A stretch of DNA of 64,000 nucleotides from Streptomyces ambofaciens ATCC 23877. GTDB taxonomy: Bacteria > Actinomycetota > Actinomycetes > Streptomycetales > Streptomycetaceae. The stretch's first letter is position 1. Each line of letters starts with the position of its first letter. Below the pieces are notes generated by a model, which was not told the DNA's origin, made no database searches, and saw nothing but the letters and a program-made list of their open reading frames with translations. A program made the position numbers and the translations under genes. Below are positions 16,940 to 26,420 of this stretch, piece by piece. Location: positions 1,240,001 through 1,304,000 of the forward strand of contig NZ_CP012382.1 of NCBI RefSeq assembly GCF_001267885.1. Reading direction: 5' to 3'.

Positions 16940-17704
16940 TCAGAGCTTCAGGTGCTCCCTGTCCCCCATGACCACCACCGGGTGCAGGTCGGGGTCGAGC
17001 GTGCGCAGCAGGTGCTCCATGGCCGGCTTGGGCAGGCTCACGCAGGCGGACGTGCCACTGCCGTGGTCCAGGTGCAGCCAGATCCCGCCCCCCTTGGACG
17101 CGCCCAGCGGGCGGGTGGGGTCGTTCGGGGCAGTGCCCTTGACCCGGTTGTAGTCGATGGCGATGACGTGGTCAAAGTCGTGCCAGTACGCCTTGTCCCA
17201 CCACCTCGGTGCCGCGAAGGCGGCGGACCGGGTGTAGGGCAGGCCGGTGCCGGGAGCCGGCTCGGGGTCCGGGAGGACGCCGCCGGCGTCGCTGAGCGTG
17301 AAGACGCCGACGGGGCTGCGTCTGTCGTTCTCGTGGTGGTCCGTCGTCCACCCCTTCGTTCCGTTGTGCGCCGCCCAACTGCGCACGCGCTGCCAGCCGG
17401 AGCCCCGCTTCGTGTACAGCACGACCGTGGAATCGGCGGAGTCCTCGTCCTCGCCGTACACCGCGACGACCTGACGGGAGTCGGTGGGAACCAGCCGCTG
17501 GAGACGGTCGCCGACGCCGGGAATCCGTGTCGGGTCGGCCGTGGCTCCGCCCCGTCCCGCACCGCCGGCGGCTCCGCTCGCCCGGGCGTCCGTCCCGTCG
17601 CCCGCGCCGTGCCCCGACGGGCCGCCGCAGGCGGACAGCGTCGCCAGCAGGGATCCGAGGACCGCCAGAGCGACCGCCGTACGCCGTGCACCACCAGTAC
17701 GCAT
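16940..17704 (-). CDS. L,D-transpeptidase-like lipoprotein
   Basis: This 254-residue exported protein has a signal peptide with lipobox LSAC (cysteine near residue 26), so it should be lipid-anchored outside the membrane. A Gly/Ala-rich linker leads to a YkuD-related domain (about 65-250). The domain shows GKGWTTDHHENDRRSPVGVFTL-like substrate-loop residues and the catalytic region GGIWLHLDHGSGTSACVSLP, where the cysteine in SACVSL is the presumed nucleophile and the upstream histidine its partner. Known relatives form 3-3 peptidoglycan cross-links. The HGC motif of classical enzymes is altered, so activity is probable but unproven. Confidence 0.85.
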   Translation of the reverse strand: MRTGGARRTAVALAVLGSLLATLSACGGPSGHGAGDGTDARASGAAGGAGRGGATADPTRIPGVGDRLQRLVPTDSRQVVAVYGEDEDSADSTVVLYTKRGSGWQRVRSWAAHNGTKGWTTDHHENDRRSPVGVFTLSDAGGVLPDPEPAPGTGLPYTRSAAFAAPRWWDKAYWHDFDHVIAIDYNRVKGTAPNDPTRPLGASKGGGIWLHLDHGSGTSACVSLPKPAMEHLLRTLDPDLHPVVVMGDREHLKL

Positions 17705-17887
17705 CGGTCCATGGTCGCACTGGCGGTGGGCGGACGGGGCAGGGGTGCGACGGACGGCAGCCGGATTCGTGTCCCACCGCGGAAAACCGCTTGATTTTGG
17801 GCATGGCGCGACGCGAACCTTGCACGGTTTGCAGCCTCTTGCCGCCGTACCGCAACGGCACCCCCTGACACGAGCCACTGGGACGTC

Positions 17888-19798
17888 ATGCAGATCCAAG
17901 ACCTTCCGTATCCCGACCCGGGCGTGCCGGACGCGCGCTCGGGCCACCGATTCCTGTGGTGGCTGTTCCGCAACCAGCTGGGAGGACAACTCAAGTCGCT
18001 GGCCTGGGGCATGCTGCACTTCGCCTCCGTCTCCGCCCTGCCGTTCTGCGTCGGTCTCGCCATCCAGGCCGTCGTCGACCGTTCCGGCGCCCGACTCGCC
18101 CTGGCGGGCGGTCTCCTGGCCGTGTGCTGCGCCGGCAACGCGCTCGGCGACACCTTCCTGCACCGCACCGCCGTCACCAACTGGATCACCGCTGCGGCCC
18201 GCGTCCAGCAACTGCTGGCCCGCAAGACCGCGGTCCTGGGCTCGGCGCTGACCCGTCGGGTCGCGGCGGGAGAGGTCGTGGCCGTCTCCACCGGCGACGT
18301 CGAGAAGATCGGCTGGTTCGTGGAGGCCGTCTCCCGCTTCACGGCGGCGGCGCTGACGATCGTACTGGTCTGCTTGGCCCTGGTCGTCTACGAGCCGGCG
18401 CTCGGCGTCGTCGTGATCCTCGGCCTGCCGGTGCTGGCCCTCGCCGTCCTCCCCCTGCTGCCCCGGGCCACCCGACGGGCCGACGTGCAACGCGAGAAGG
18501 CCGGCCGCGCCACCGAACTCGCCTCGGACACCGTCGCCGGGCTGCGGGTGCTGCGTGGCATCGGCGGCGAGGAGCTCTTCCTCGACCGCTACCGCGGCGC
18601 CTCCCAGGAAGTGCGCCACGCCGCCGTGCGCAGCGCCCGGATGTGGTCCCTGATCTCCGCGATCCAGGTCCTGCTGCCGGGGCTGCTGCTGGTCGCCGTG
18701 GTCTGGCACGGCGTCCATGTCGCCCGCGAGGGCCGCATCGGTGTCGGCGAACTCGTCACCGTGTACAGCTCCGTCATGATCCTCACCTATCCGCTCCGGC
18801 ACTTCGAGGAGATCGCCATGGCGTACTCCTTCTCCCGGCCGTCGGCCACGCGGGCCGCGCGGGTGCTCGCCCTGGAACGGGCCACCGACACCGCGGGGTC
18901 ACGCGCCGCCGAGGTGCCGGCCGGGGACCTGTACGACCCGGCCACCGGTCTCCTGGCGCCGACGGGCCGGTTCACCGCCGTGGTGTGCGGCGATCCGGAC
19001 GCGGCCGGGCGCCTGGCGGAACGGCTCGGCGGGCATCCCTCGGAGCAGGGCGAGTCGGCGCTGCTCGGCGGCGTGCCGCTCGACGAACTGCCGCTGCAGT
19101 CCGCACGCACCGCCGTGCTGGTCCAGGACAAGGACCCGGTACTGCTCTCCGGCACGCTGCGGGAACTGCTCGACGTGCCCGCCTCCGGCGCGGTCGCCGC
19201 GCAGGACGCGCTGGCCGCGGCCCAGTGCGGCGACGTGCTGGCGGCGCTGACCCAGGGATCGGTCGGCGCCGACGACCCGATGGACGCCCGCATCACCGAA
19301 CGGGGACGCTCGCTGTCCGGCGGCCAGCGCCAGCGGCTGGCGCTGGCCCGGTCCCTGATCACGGACCCGGAGGCACTCGTCCTGGACGAGCCGACCTCGG
19401 CCGTGGACTCGCACACCGAGGCACGGATCGCGGACGGCGTGCGGACGCTGCGCGCCGGACGGACCACCGTGGTGTTCACGTCGTCGCCGCTGTTGCTGGA
19501 CCGCGCGGACGGGGTCGTGTTCCTGCACGACGGCGAGGTCGCCGCGGTCGGCACCCACCGGGAGCTGTTGCACACCGAGCCCCGGTACCGGGCGGTGGTG
19601 ACCCGCGAGACCGACGAGGAGACCGCGGCGCACGAGGAGAGGGTCCCGCCGGCCGCGGGCGGTCCGGAGCAGCCCCCGCACGGCCGGTCGGCGCCCGACG
19701 GCGAGCGGACACGAAAGCGCGAGAAGACCCCGGACGACGCCGTCCTCGTCGACGACGACGTACTGCACCGACTGGAAGAGATCGAGGAGACGGCATGA
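17888..19798 (+). CDS. ABC exporter half with degenerate Walker A (heterodimer subunit A)
   Basis: This 636-residue fused permease/ATPase has six transmembrane helices in residues ~35-310. Its nucleotide-binding domain lacks a working Walker A: the P-loop position reads VVCGDPDAAGRLAERL with no GKS/T. It also lacks the H-loop histidine (TTVVFTSSPLLLD). The signature LSGGQRQRLALA and Walker B ALVLDEPTSAVD are intact. It therefore lends its signature motif to the partner's ATP site. The C-terminal ~75 residues form a charged Glu/Arg-rich tail. It overlaps the partner gene by 4 bases (ATGA). Substrate is unknown. Confidence 0.93.
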   Translation: MQIQDLPYPDPGVPDARSGHRFLWWLFRNQLGGQLKSLAWGMLHFASVSALPFCVGLAIQAVVDRSGARLALAGGLLAVCCAGNALGDTFLHRTAVTNWITAAARVQQLLARKTAVLGSALTRRVAAGEVVAVSTGDVEKIGWFVEAVSRFTAAALTIVLVCLALVVYEPALGVVVILGLPVLALAVLPLLPRATRRADVQREKAGRATELASDTVAGLRVLRGIGGEELFLDRYRGASQEVRHAAVRSARMWSLISAIQVLLPGLLLVAVVWHGVHVAREGRIGVGELVTVYSSVMILTYPLRHFEEIAMAYSFSRPSATRAARVLALERATDTAGSRAAEVPAGDLYDPATGLLAPTGRFTAVVCGDPDAAGRLAERLGGHPSEQGESALLGGVPLDELPLQSARTAVLVQDKDPVLLSGTLRELLDVPASGAVAAQDALAAAQCGDVLAALTQGSVGADDPMDARITERGRSLSGGQRQRLALARSLITDPEALVLDEPTSAVDSHTEARIADGVRTLRAGRTTVVFTSSPLLLDRADGVVFLHDGEVAAVGTHRELLHTEPRYRAVVTRETDEETAAHEERVPPAAGGPEQPPHGRSAPDGERTRKREKTPDDAVLVDDDVLHRLEEIEETA

Positions 19799-21576
19799 TC
19801 GGCGTCGCGCCACCGTCGTACGACCCGGCGGCCCCGACCACGGCGAGCACCCTGCCCGTCGGGGCCCCCGCGACCGTACGCGCGTACGCGGGAGAACTGC
19901 TGCGCCGGCACCGCCGGGCGTTCCTCCTCCTCGTCTCCGTCAACACCGTCGCGGTGATCGCCTCCATGGCGGGCCCCTATCTGCTGGGCGGACTGGTGGA
20001 ACGGGTGTCGGACGGGACCCGCGAGCTGAACCTCGGGCTCACCGCCTCGCTGTTCGTGCTCGCGCTCGTCGTCCAGGCCGTGTTCGTGCGGGAGGTGCGG
20101 CTGCGCGGAGCCGTGCTGGGCGAGCGGATGCTGGCCGATCTGCGCGAGGACTTCCTCGTGCGGTCGGTCGGGCTGCCGCCCGGCGTGCTGGAACGGGCCG
20201 GAACGGGTGATCTGCTCTCCCGCATCACCACGGACATCGACCGGCTCGCCAATGCCATGCGCGAAGCTGTGCCGCAGTTGGCCATCGGTGCCGTGTGGGT
20301 GGTGCTGCTGCTCGGCGGGCTCGTGATCACGGCGCCGCCGCTGGCGCCCGCGGTCCTGATCGCGGTGCCGCTGCTGGTCGTCGGCTGCCGCTGGTACTTC
20401 CGGCGGGCGCCCGCCGCCTACCGCTCGGAGGCCGCCGGGTACGCCGCCGTCGCCGCCGCGCTCGCCGAGACCGTGGACGCCGGCCGCACCGTCGAGTCCC
20501 ACCGCCTCGACGCCCGTCGCATCGCGCTGTCGGAGCGGCGGATCACGGAGTGGACGGCCTGGGAGCGCTACACGCTCTGGCTGCGGTCGGTGCTCTTCCC
20601 GGTCATCAACGTCACCCATGTGACCGTGCTCTCCTCCGTCCTGCTGATCGGCGGTGTGTTCGTGTTGCAGGGCTGGATCGGGGTCGGTCAACTGACCACG
20701 GCGGCGCTGATCGCCCAGATGCTCGTCGACCCCGTCGGCCTCATCCTGCGCTGGTACGACGAGCTCCAGGTCGCCCAGGTGTCCCTGGCCCGGCTGGTGG
20801 GCGTGCGGGACATCGAGCCGGAGGCCGGTGACTCCTCGCTGGCCCCCGACGGGCGGCACGTGCACGCCGACCGCGTGCACTTCGGCTACGTCGAGGGCGT
20901 GGACGTCCTGCGCAAGGTGACGCTGGAGGTCGCCCCCGGCACGAGGCTCGCGCTGGTCGGTCCCTCGGGCGCCGGCAAGTCCACGCTGGGCAGGCTGCTG
21001 GCCGGCATCTACGGCCCCCGCGAAGGGCGGGTCACCCTGGGCGGCGCCGAGCTGTCCCGGATGTCCGCCGAGACCGTCCGCTCGCACGTCGCCCTCGTCA
21101 ACCAGGAGCACCACGTCTTCGTGGGCTCCCTGCGCGACAACCTCCGCCTCGCCCGGACCGGTGCCACCGACGCCGAACTGTGGGCGGCGCTGGGCGCGGT
21201 CGACGCGGACGACTGGTCCCGCGGGCTCGACGAGGGCCTGGACACCGAGGTCGGTTCGGGCGGCTTCGCGCTCAGCCCGGCCCAGGCCCAGCAGATCGCG
21301 CTGGCCCGCCTGGTGCTGGCCGACCCGCACACCCTGGTCCTGGACGAGGCGACGTCCCTGCTCGATCCCCGGGCGGCCCGCCACCTCGAACGGTCCCTGG
21401 CCCGTGTCCTCGACGGACGGACGGTCGTCGCGATCGCGCATCGTCTGCACACCGCTCACGACGCGGACGTCATCGCCGTCGTCGAGAAGGGGCGGATCAG
21501 CGAGCTGGGCAGCCACGACGAGCTGGTCGCTGCGGACGGGGCCTACGCGGCGCTCTGGCGCTCGTGGCACGGCTGA
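19795..21576 (+). CDS. ABC exporter half with intact Walker A (heterodimer subunit B)
   Basis: This 593-residue fused permease/ATPase pairs with the preceding gene. Its ATPase domain has a complete Walker A (VGPSGAGKSTLGRL), Walker B (TLVLDEATSLLD) and the H-loop histidine (VVAIAHRLHT), but the signature is LSPAQAQQIALA instead of LSGGQ. Combined with subunit A this gives exactly one consensus ATP site (Walker A/B/H from B, LSGGQ from A) and one degenerate site, as in TM287/288- or TAP-type heterodimers. Six transmembrane helices precede it. The ATG at 19795 lies within the stop of subunit A, indicating coupled translation and 1:1 stoichiometry. Confidence 0.94.
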   Translation: MIGVAPPSYDPAAPTTASTLPVGAPATVRAYAGELLRRHRRAFLLLVSVNTVAVIASMAGPYLLGGLVERVSDGTRELNLGLTASLFVLALVVQAVFVREVRLRGAVLGERMLADLREDFLVRSVGLPPGVLERAGTGDLLSRITTDIDRLANAMREAVPQLAIGAVWVVLLLGGLVITAPPLAPAVLIAVPLLVVGCRWYFRRAPAAYRSEAAGYAAVAAALAETVDAGRTVESHRLDARRIALSERRITEWTAWERYTLWLRSVLFPVINVTHVTVLSSVLLIGGVFVLQGWIGVGQLTTAALIAQMLVDPVGLILRWYDELQVAQVSLARLVGVRDIEPEAGDSSLAPDGRHVHADRVHFGYVEGVDVLRKVTLEVAPGTRLALVGPSGAGKSTLGRLLAGIYGPREGRVTLGGAELSRMSAETVRSHVALVNQEHHVFVGSLRDNLRLARTGATDAELWAALGAVDADDWSRGLDEGLDTEVGSGGFALSPAQAQQIALARLVLADPHTLVLDEATSLLDPRAARHLERSLARVLDGRTVVAIAHRLHTAHDADVIAVVEKGRISELGSHDELVAADGAYAALWRSWHG

Positions 21577-22123
21577 CCATGCCCCGACAGCACCCTCCGG
21601 ACCGGGCAGGACGCTGCGCCGTTCGGATCCGGCCGGCACCGGGCCCGGGTCGCACTGGGACGGGCCGGGCGGGGACCGGCGGGCGGGGACGGAGGGGCCG
21701 GGCTGGGTGTGGCTGGGCGGGGCCGGTAACGGTGCACCTCGGTGCGGTCGGGACCGGGCTCGGCTCGGACGGTGCAGGTCGGAGCCGCTCGGTGCCGGGC
21801 CGGGGCAGGGACGGTAACGGCACCTCTCGGTGCGGTCGGGTCCGGGTCCGGTGGGACGGTGCAGGTGAAAGACGCTCGGCGCCGGGCCGGGCGGCCGGGG
21901 CCGGCCGCTGGCCGGCGCCGCGGGGCCGAAGCGTCGGGCACCCGGTCGACGGCTGTGGCGTTGCGCGGTCCCGAACGGGGGTGGAAGGCTGGGAGCAGGC
22001 ACCGGCTCGGGGTAGGCCCGGGAACCGTGCGGTTCGTGACGGGTGACGCCTGTGCCCCGTGCAGCGGCGGCCCGCCGCGGTCCACGGTGAGAAGGGGCCC
22101 GTCCCCACCCCCTGGAGGTACCC
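21577..22123. other. 547-bp G-rich intergenic region
   Basis: I see no gene in this gap. The plus strand is strongly G-rich (runs of GGGACGGGCCGGGCGGGGACC type) from about 21600 to 21900 and includes an imperfect 88-bp tandem duplication. The long open frames that cross it are a by-product of this composition. The last ~100 bp before 22124 should contain the promoter of the DUF5709/L31 pair, but no clear -10/-35 is visible. Confidence 0.5.
21724..21899. repeat. 88-bp imperfect tandem repeat, 2 copies
   Basis: A unit beginning CGGTAACGG at 21724 recurs at 21812. Shared blocks are CTCGGTGCGGTCGGG, GGACGGTGCAGGT and CGGGCCGGG at the same offsets. The fragment just upstream (21610-21680) has the same flavour and may be a decayed third copy. 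Confidence 0.7.
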
Positions 22124-22594
22124 GTGAACAGCGCCGACGGATGGGGAGATGACGTCTACCAGCCCGACGGATCCGAGCAGCGGGAGGACACCGGGCTGCT
22201 CGACGGGGAGGACACCCTCGAGAACGACGGTGTCGACGATCCGCTCGACCGCGGCTGGTCCCCGCCGGAGCGCCCCTGGGCGGTGGAGCACACCGGCGTG
22301 ACGGCGGCCGAACGGCTCTCCGGCGAGACGCTGGAGGAACGGCTCGCCGAGGAGCGGCCGGACCTGCTCGCACCCGACGGTGACGGACTGGGCGACGCCG
22401 ACGGCACCGACGGGGAACTGCTGGACAACGAGGTCGGCGCGGAGCGCTCCGGCCGGCTCGTGGCTCCCGACGAGGGGGCGCACGAGGACGAGGAACCCGC
22501 GCTGGTCGCCTTGGACGTCGGTATCGACGGCGCGGCGGCCTCCGCCGAGGAGGCCGCGATGCACGTCGTCGACGAGGACTCGCTGCCCGGCTGA
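22124..22594 (+). CDS. DUF5709 domain protein
   Basis: This 156-residue, strongly acidic, probably disordered actinobacterial protein of unknown function starts at GTG 22124, with GGAGG five bases upstream. The N-terminal block (DDVYQPDGSEQREDTGLLDGEDTLE) and the central GWSPPERPWAVEHTGVT segment are the recognisable DUF5709 features. It contains no cysteine and no membrane segment. It is 60 bp upstream of the L31 gene on the same strand and may be co-transcribed with it. Confidence 0.85.
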   Translation: MNSADGWGDDVYQPDGSEQREDTGLLDGEDTLENDGVDDPLDRGWSPPERPWAVEHTGVTAAERLSGETLEERLAEERPDLLAPDGDGLGDADGTDGELLDNEVGAERSGRLVAPDEGAHEDEEPALVALDVGIDGAAASAEEAAMHVVDEDSLPG

Positions 22595-22654
22595 CGCCAC
22601 CCCCGGCGGTGATCCGCCGCCGTCCCGACGATCCGCGCCGTACGAGGAGCACTC

Positions 22655-22927
22655 ATGCAGCAGGACAAGCATCCCGAGTACCAGGCTGTGGTCTTCCGTG
22701 ACCGCAGCGCCGGATACGCCTTCCTCACCCGGTCCACCGCCACCAGCGACCAGACCATCGCGTGGGACGACGGCGAGACCTACCCGGTGGTCGACGTGGA
22801 GATCTCCTCGGAGAGCCACCCCTTCTACACGGGCAAGGCCCGGACGGTGGACTCGGAGGGCCGCGTGGCCCGCTTCGAGCGGCGCTACGGCGCAGGCGAG
22901 GGGCAGAACCCGGACACGCCGGACTGA
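22655..22927 (+). CDS. rpmE2: Ribosomal protein L31, type B (zinc-free)
   Basis: This 90-residue L31 paralogue contains no cysteine, so it is the zinc-independent form that replaces the CxxC version when zinc is scarce. L31B signatures are [48 protein letters not shown] and the C-terminal [11 protein letters not shown]. The C-minus paralogues of Streptomyces are generally under Zur control. I see no AT-rich Zur palindrome in the 60 bp before this gene or upstream of its DUF5709 neighbour. GAGGAG lies 7 bases before the ATG. Confidence 0.95.
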   Translation: MQQDKHPEYQAVVFRDRSAGYAFLTRSTATSDQTIAWDDGETYPVVDVEISSESHPFYTGKARTVDSEGRVARFERRYGAGEGQNPDTPD

Positions 22928-22947
22928 GCGGGGAGGGACCACGCCCC

Positions 22948-23742
22948 TCAGATGAAGTTGAGCGCCGCCGCGCCGCCCACTCCCCCGAGCAGCATGAACG
23001 CCGGCATCAGCACCTTCAGCTCCACCCAGCTGCCCGCCCGGAACCGCATGGCCTTCGGCGGACCGATGGGGTACCAGCGCTTGCGGCCCACGGGTATCGG
23101 CCAGAGTATCGGGCAGCCCGAGACGGTCAGCGCGTCCCCGATGTCGTGGACCAGGGCACCGAGCACGATCGGCAGCCCGAGCCACAGGTACTCCTGACCC
23201 GGCGCGGTGAAGAGCCAGTCCGCGCCGCCGTCCGACTTGTCCAGTATCCCGGCGAGGATCCAGGCGCTGGTCCCGGCGAGCAGCCAGACCAGCACGTCGC
23301 TGCTGGATCCGCGGGTCGCCCGCCAGAGCAGGCCCTCGATGGCGAGCACCATGTGCACGAAGAGGAGCGCCAGCACCGCCCAGCGCCCACCCGTGACGGC
23401 CAGCGCCGAGGCTCCCGCCCCGATCAGGACCGCCCACAGCCAGGTGTGGGTCAGCGTCCGGTGTCCGCCGGAGCGCCGTGGGTCGCCCTGTTTCTTCGTT
23501 GCCTTGTAGACGGCGTACGACAGCTTGTCGACGATCTCGCACAACCCCCGCGAGACGGGTCCGAAGGCCCGGGAGATGGTGGCCGCCTTGTGGTCGAGAT
23601 CCGGGGCGAGCGCCGCTCCGGCGCAGATCAGGGCTCCGGCGAGCAGCACCGGCCAGGGCATCGGATGCCCCGCGGCGGCGGTCGCCGCCCCGACGCCGAG
23701 CCACGCCGCGGCGCCCGAGAGTGAGTGTGCTGGTCCCATCAT
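22948..23742 (-). CDS. YdjM-like membrane-bound metal-dependent hydrolase
   Basis: This 264-residue integral membrane protein of the YdjM/LexA-regulated hydrolase family has about six hydrophobic helices. Predicted metal ligands are H in GPAHSLSGA, the DLDH motif near residue 45, HRTLTHT near residue 90 and HDIGD near 205. The start is uncertain: ATG 23742 (used), ATG 23739, or ATG 23760 directly after GAGGA. The family is poorly characterised. It is divergent from the helicase gene, and the 145-bp gap between them should hold both promoters. Confidence 0.85.
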   Translation of the reverse strand: MMGPAHSLSGAAAWLGVGAATAAAGHPMPWPVLLAGALICAGAALAPDLDHKAATISRAFGPVSRGLCEIVDKLSYAVYKATKKQGDPRRSGGHRTLTHTWLWAVLIGAGASALAVTGGRWAVLALLFVHMVLAIEGLLWRATRGSSSDVLVWLLAGTSAWILAGILDKSDGGADWLFTAPGQEYLWLGLPIVLGALVHDIGDALTVSGCPILWPIPVGRKRWYPIGPPKAMRFRAGSWVELKVLMPAFMLLGGVGGAAALNFI

Positions 23743-23887
23743 CGCCGTTGCCCGCCCCATTCCTCGTGTGCCGCTGTGCAGTTGTCCAGGTCCGCTGCTG
23801 CCTCGTCGGCGACCCAGCGTAGCGTTCGTGATCTTCACGCGGACAGCCGATTCCCCCATCGCGACCGAGGCCAGGCAAGATGGGGGC

Positions 23888-26401
23888 GTGACCCTCATCG
23901 ATCAGCTGCCGCGGACCGCCGACCCCGATGCCCTGTACGAAGCCTTCGAGGCGTGGGCGCAGGAGCGCGGTCTCACGCTCTACCCCCATCAGGAGGAGGC
24001 GCTGATCGAGGCGGTCTCCGGCGCGAACGTGATCGTGTCGACGCCCACCGGGTCCGGCAAGAGCATGATCGCGGCGGGCGCCCACTTCGCCGCGCTGGCC
24101 CGGGACGAGGTCACCTTCTACACGGCTCCGATCAAGGCACTGGTGTCGGAGAAGTTCTTCGAGCTGTGCAAGATCTTCGGCACCGAGAACGTCGGCATGC
24201 TGACCGGTGACGCCTCCGTGAACGCGGACGCCCCGGTCATCTGCTGCACCGCCGAGGTGCTGGCGTCGATCGCGCTGCGTGACGGCAAGCACGCGGACAT
24301 CGGCCAGGTCGTCATGGACGAGTTCCACTTCTACGCGGAGCCGGATCGCGGCTGGGCCTGGCAGATTCCCCTGCTGGAACTGCCGCAGGCCCAGTTCGTC
24401 CTGATGTCGGCCACGCTCGGTGACGTCTCCTTCTTCGAGAAGGACCTCGCACGCCGCACCGGCCGTCCCACGGCGGTGGTCCGCTCGGCCACCCGGCCGG
24501 TGCCGCTCTCCTACGAGTACCGCTACACGCCCCTCACCGAGACGCTCACCGATCTGCTGACCGCACGGCAGGCCCCCGTCTACATCGTGCACTTCACGCA
24601 GGCGCAGGCCGTGGAGCGGGCGCAGGCACTGATGAGCATCAACATGTGCACGCGTGAGGAGAAGGACCGGATCGCCGAGCTGATCGGCAACTTCCGCTTC
24701 ACCACGAAGTTCGGCCGCAACCTCTCCCGCTACGTCCGGCACGGCATCGGCGTCCATCACGCGGGCATGCTGCCCAAGTACCGGCGGCTGGTGGAGAAGC
24801 TGGCGCAGGCCGGCCTGCTGAAGGTGATCTGCGGGACGGACACGCTCGGGGTCGGCGTCAACGTCCCCATCCGTACGGTGCTGTTCACCGCTCTGACCAA
24901 GTACGACGGCAGCCGGGTGCGCACGCTGCGGGCCCGCGAGTTCCACCAGATCGCCGGCCGGGCCGGGCGCGCCGGCTTCGACACGGAGGGCTTCGTCGTC
25001 GCCCAGGCGCCCGAGCACGTCGTCGAGAACGAGAAGGCGCTCGCCAAGGCGGGTGACGACCCGAAGAAGCGGCGGAAGGTCGTTCGGAAGAAGGCTCCCG
25101 AGGGCTTCGTGGCCTGGTCGGAGAGCACGTTCGACAAGCTCATCGTCTCGGAGCCGGAGCCGCTGACGTCCCGCTTCCGGGTCACCCACACCATGCTGTT
25201 GTCGGTGATCGCCCGGCCCGGTGACGCGTTCGCGGCGATGCGGCACCTGCTGGAGGACAACCACGAGCCGCGCAAGCAGCAACTGCGGCACATCCGGCGG
25301 GCGATCGCCATCTACCGCTCGCTGCTGGACGGCGGCATCGTCGAGAAGCTCGACCGGCCGGACGCCGACGGGCGCGTCGTCCGTCTCACGGTGGACCTGC
25401 AGCACGACTTCGCGCTGAACCAGCCGCTGTCCACGTTCGCCCTGGCCGCGTTCGAGCTGCTGGACCCGGAGTCGCCGTCGTACGCGCTGGACATGGTGTC
25501 CGTCGTGGAGTCCACTCTGGACGATCCGCGGCAGATCCTCGCCGCCCAGCAGAACAAGGCGCGCGGTGAGGCCGTGGCCGCGATGAAGGCGGACGGTGTC
25601 GAGTACGAGGAGCGCATGGAGCGCCTCCAGGACATCACGTACCCGAAGCCTCTGGAGGAGCTGCTCTTCCACGCGTACGACACGTACCGCAGGAGCCACC
25701 CGTGGGTCGGTGACCATCCGCTGTCGCCCAAGTCCGTCATCCGCGACATGTACGAGCGGGCGCTGACCTTCACGGAGCTGGTCTCCCACTACGAGCTGGC
25801 CCGTACCGAGGGCATCGTGCTGCGCTACCTCGCGAGCGCGTACAAGGCACTGGACCACACCGTCCCGGACGACCTGAAGTCCGACGACCTGCAGGATCTG
25901 ATCGAGTGGCTCGGCGAGATGGTGCGCCAGGTCGACTCCAGTCTGCTGGACGAGTGGGAGCAGCTCGCCAACCCGGAGGAGATGACCGCCGAGGAGGCGC
26001 AGGAGAAGGCCGACCAGGTGCGGCCGGTCACCGCCAACGCCCGCGCCTTCCGTGTCCTGGTCCGCAACGCGATGTTCCGCCGTGTCGAGCTCGCCGCCCT
26101 CGACCAGGTCGAGCAGTTGGGCGAGATGGACGGCGACGCCGGCTGGGACGCCGACGCGTGGGGCGAGGCCATGGACAAGTACTGGGACGAGTACGAGGAC
26201 CTCGGCACCGGTCCCGACGCCCGCGGTCCCAAGCTGCTGGTGATCGAGGAGGAGCCGCAGAACGGCCTGTGGCGAGTCCGGCAGATTTTCGACGACCCGA
26301 ACGACGACCACGACTGGGGCATCAGCGCGCAGGTCGACCTCACGGCCTCCGACGCGGAGGGCCGGGCGGTCGTCCGCGTCACCGATGTCGGCCAGCTGTG
26401 A
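23888..26401 (+). CDS. DEAD/DEAH-box RNA helicase with C-terminal DUF3516
   Basis: This 837-residue superfamily 2 helicase of the Ski2-like group is common in actinobacteria. The helicase core shows motif I STPTGSGKS (about residues 50-58), motif II MDEFHFY (a DEFH box instead of DEVH), motif III MSATLG, a C-terminal domain with HHAGMLPKYRRLVEKLA and TDTLGVGVN, and motif VI HQIAGRAGRAGFD. The ~400-residue C-terminal part corresponds to DUF3516, of unknown role. The GTG at 23888 follows GGGGG closely. It is upstream of the thioesterase gene by 19 bp and probably in an operon with it. Confidence 0.93.
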   Translation: MTLIDQLPRTADPDALYEAFEAWAQERGLTLYPHQEEALIEAVSGANVIVSTPTGSGKSMIAAGAHFAALARDEVTFYTAPIKALVSEKFFELCKIFGTENVGMLTGDASVNADAPVICCTAEVLASIALRDGKHADIGQVVMDEFHFYAEPDRGWAWQIPLLELPQAQFVLMSATLGDVSFFEKDLARRTGRPTAVVRSATRPVPLSYEYRYTPLTETLTDLLTARQAPVYIVHFTQAQAVERAQALMSINMCTREEKDRIAELIGNFRFTTKFGRNLSRYVRHGIGVHHAGMLPKYRRLVEKLAQAGLLKVICGTDTLGVGVNVPIRTVLFTALTKYDGSRVRTLRAREFHQIAGRAGRAGFDTEGFVVAQAPEHVVENEKALAKAGDDPKKRRKVVRKKAPEGFVAWSESTFDKLIVSEPEPLTSRFRVTHTMLLSVIARPGDAFAAMRHLLEDNHEPRKQQLRHIRRAIAIYRSLLDGGIVEKLDRPDADGRVVRLTVDLQHDFALNQPLSTFALAAFELLDPESPSYALDMVSVVESTLDDPRQILAAQQNKARGEAVAAMKADGVEYEERMERLQDITYPKPLEELLFHAYDTYRRSHPWVGDHPLSPKSVIRDMYERALTFTELVSHYELARTEGIVLRYLASAYKALDHTVPDDLKSDDLQDLIEWLGEMVRQVDSSLLDEWEQLANPEEMTAEEAQEKADQVRPVTANARAFRVLVRNAMFRRVELAALDQVEQLGEMDGDAGWDADAWGEAMDKYWDEYEDLGTGPDARGPKLLVIEEEPQNGLWRVRQIFDDPNDDHDWGISAQVDLTASDAEGRAVVRVTDVGQL

Positions 26402-26420
26402 GCACAGGAGAATCCCACCC

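Noticed and set aside
17956..19794. A plus-strand open frame upstream of and in frame with ABC subunit B
   Set aside because: It is the +1 shadow of subunit A, full of Arg/Ala/Gly. Subunit B's conserved sequence starts at 19795.
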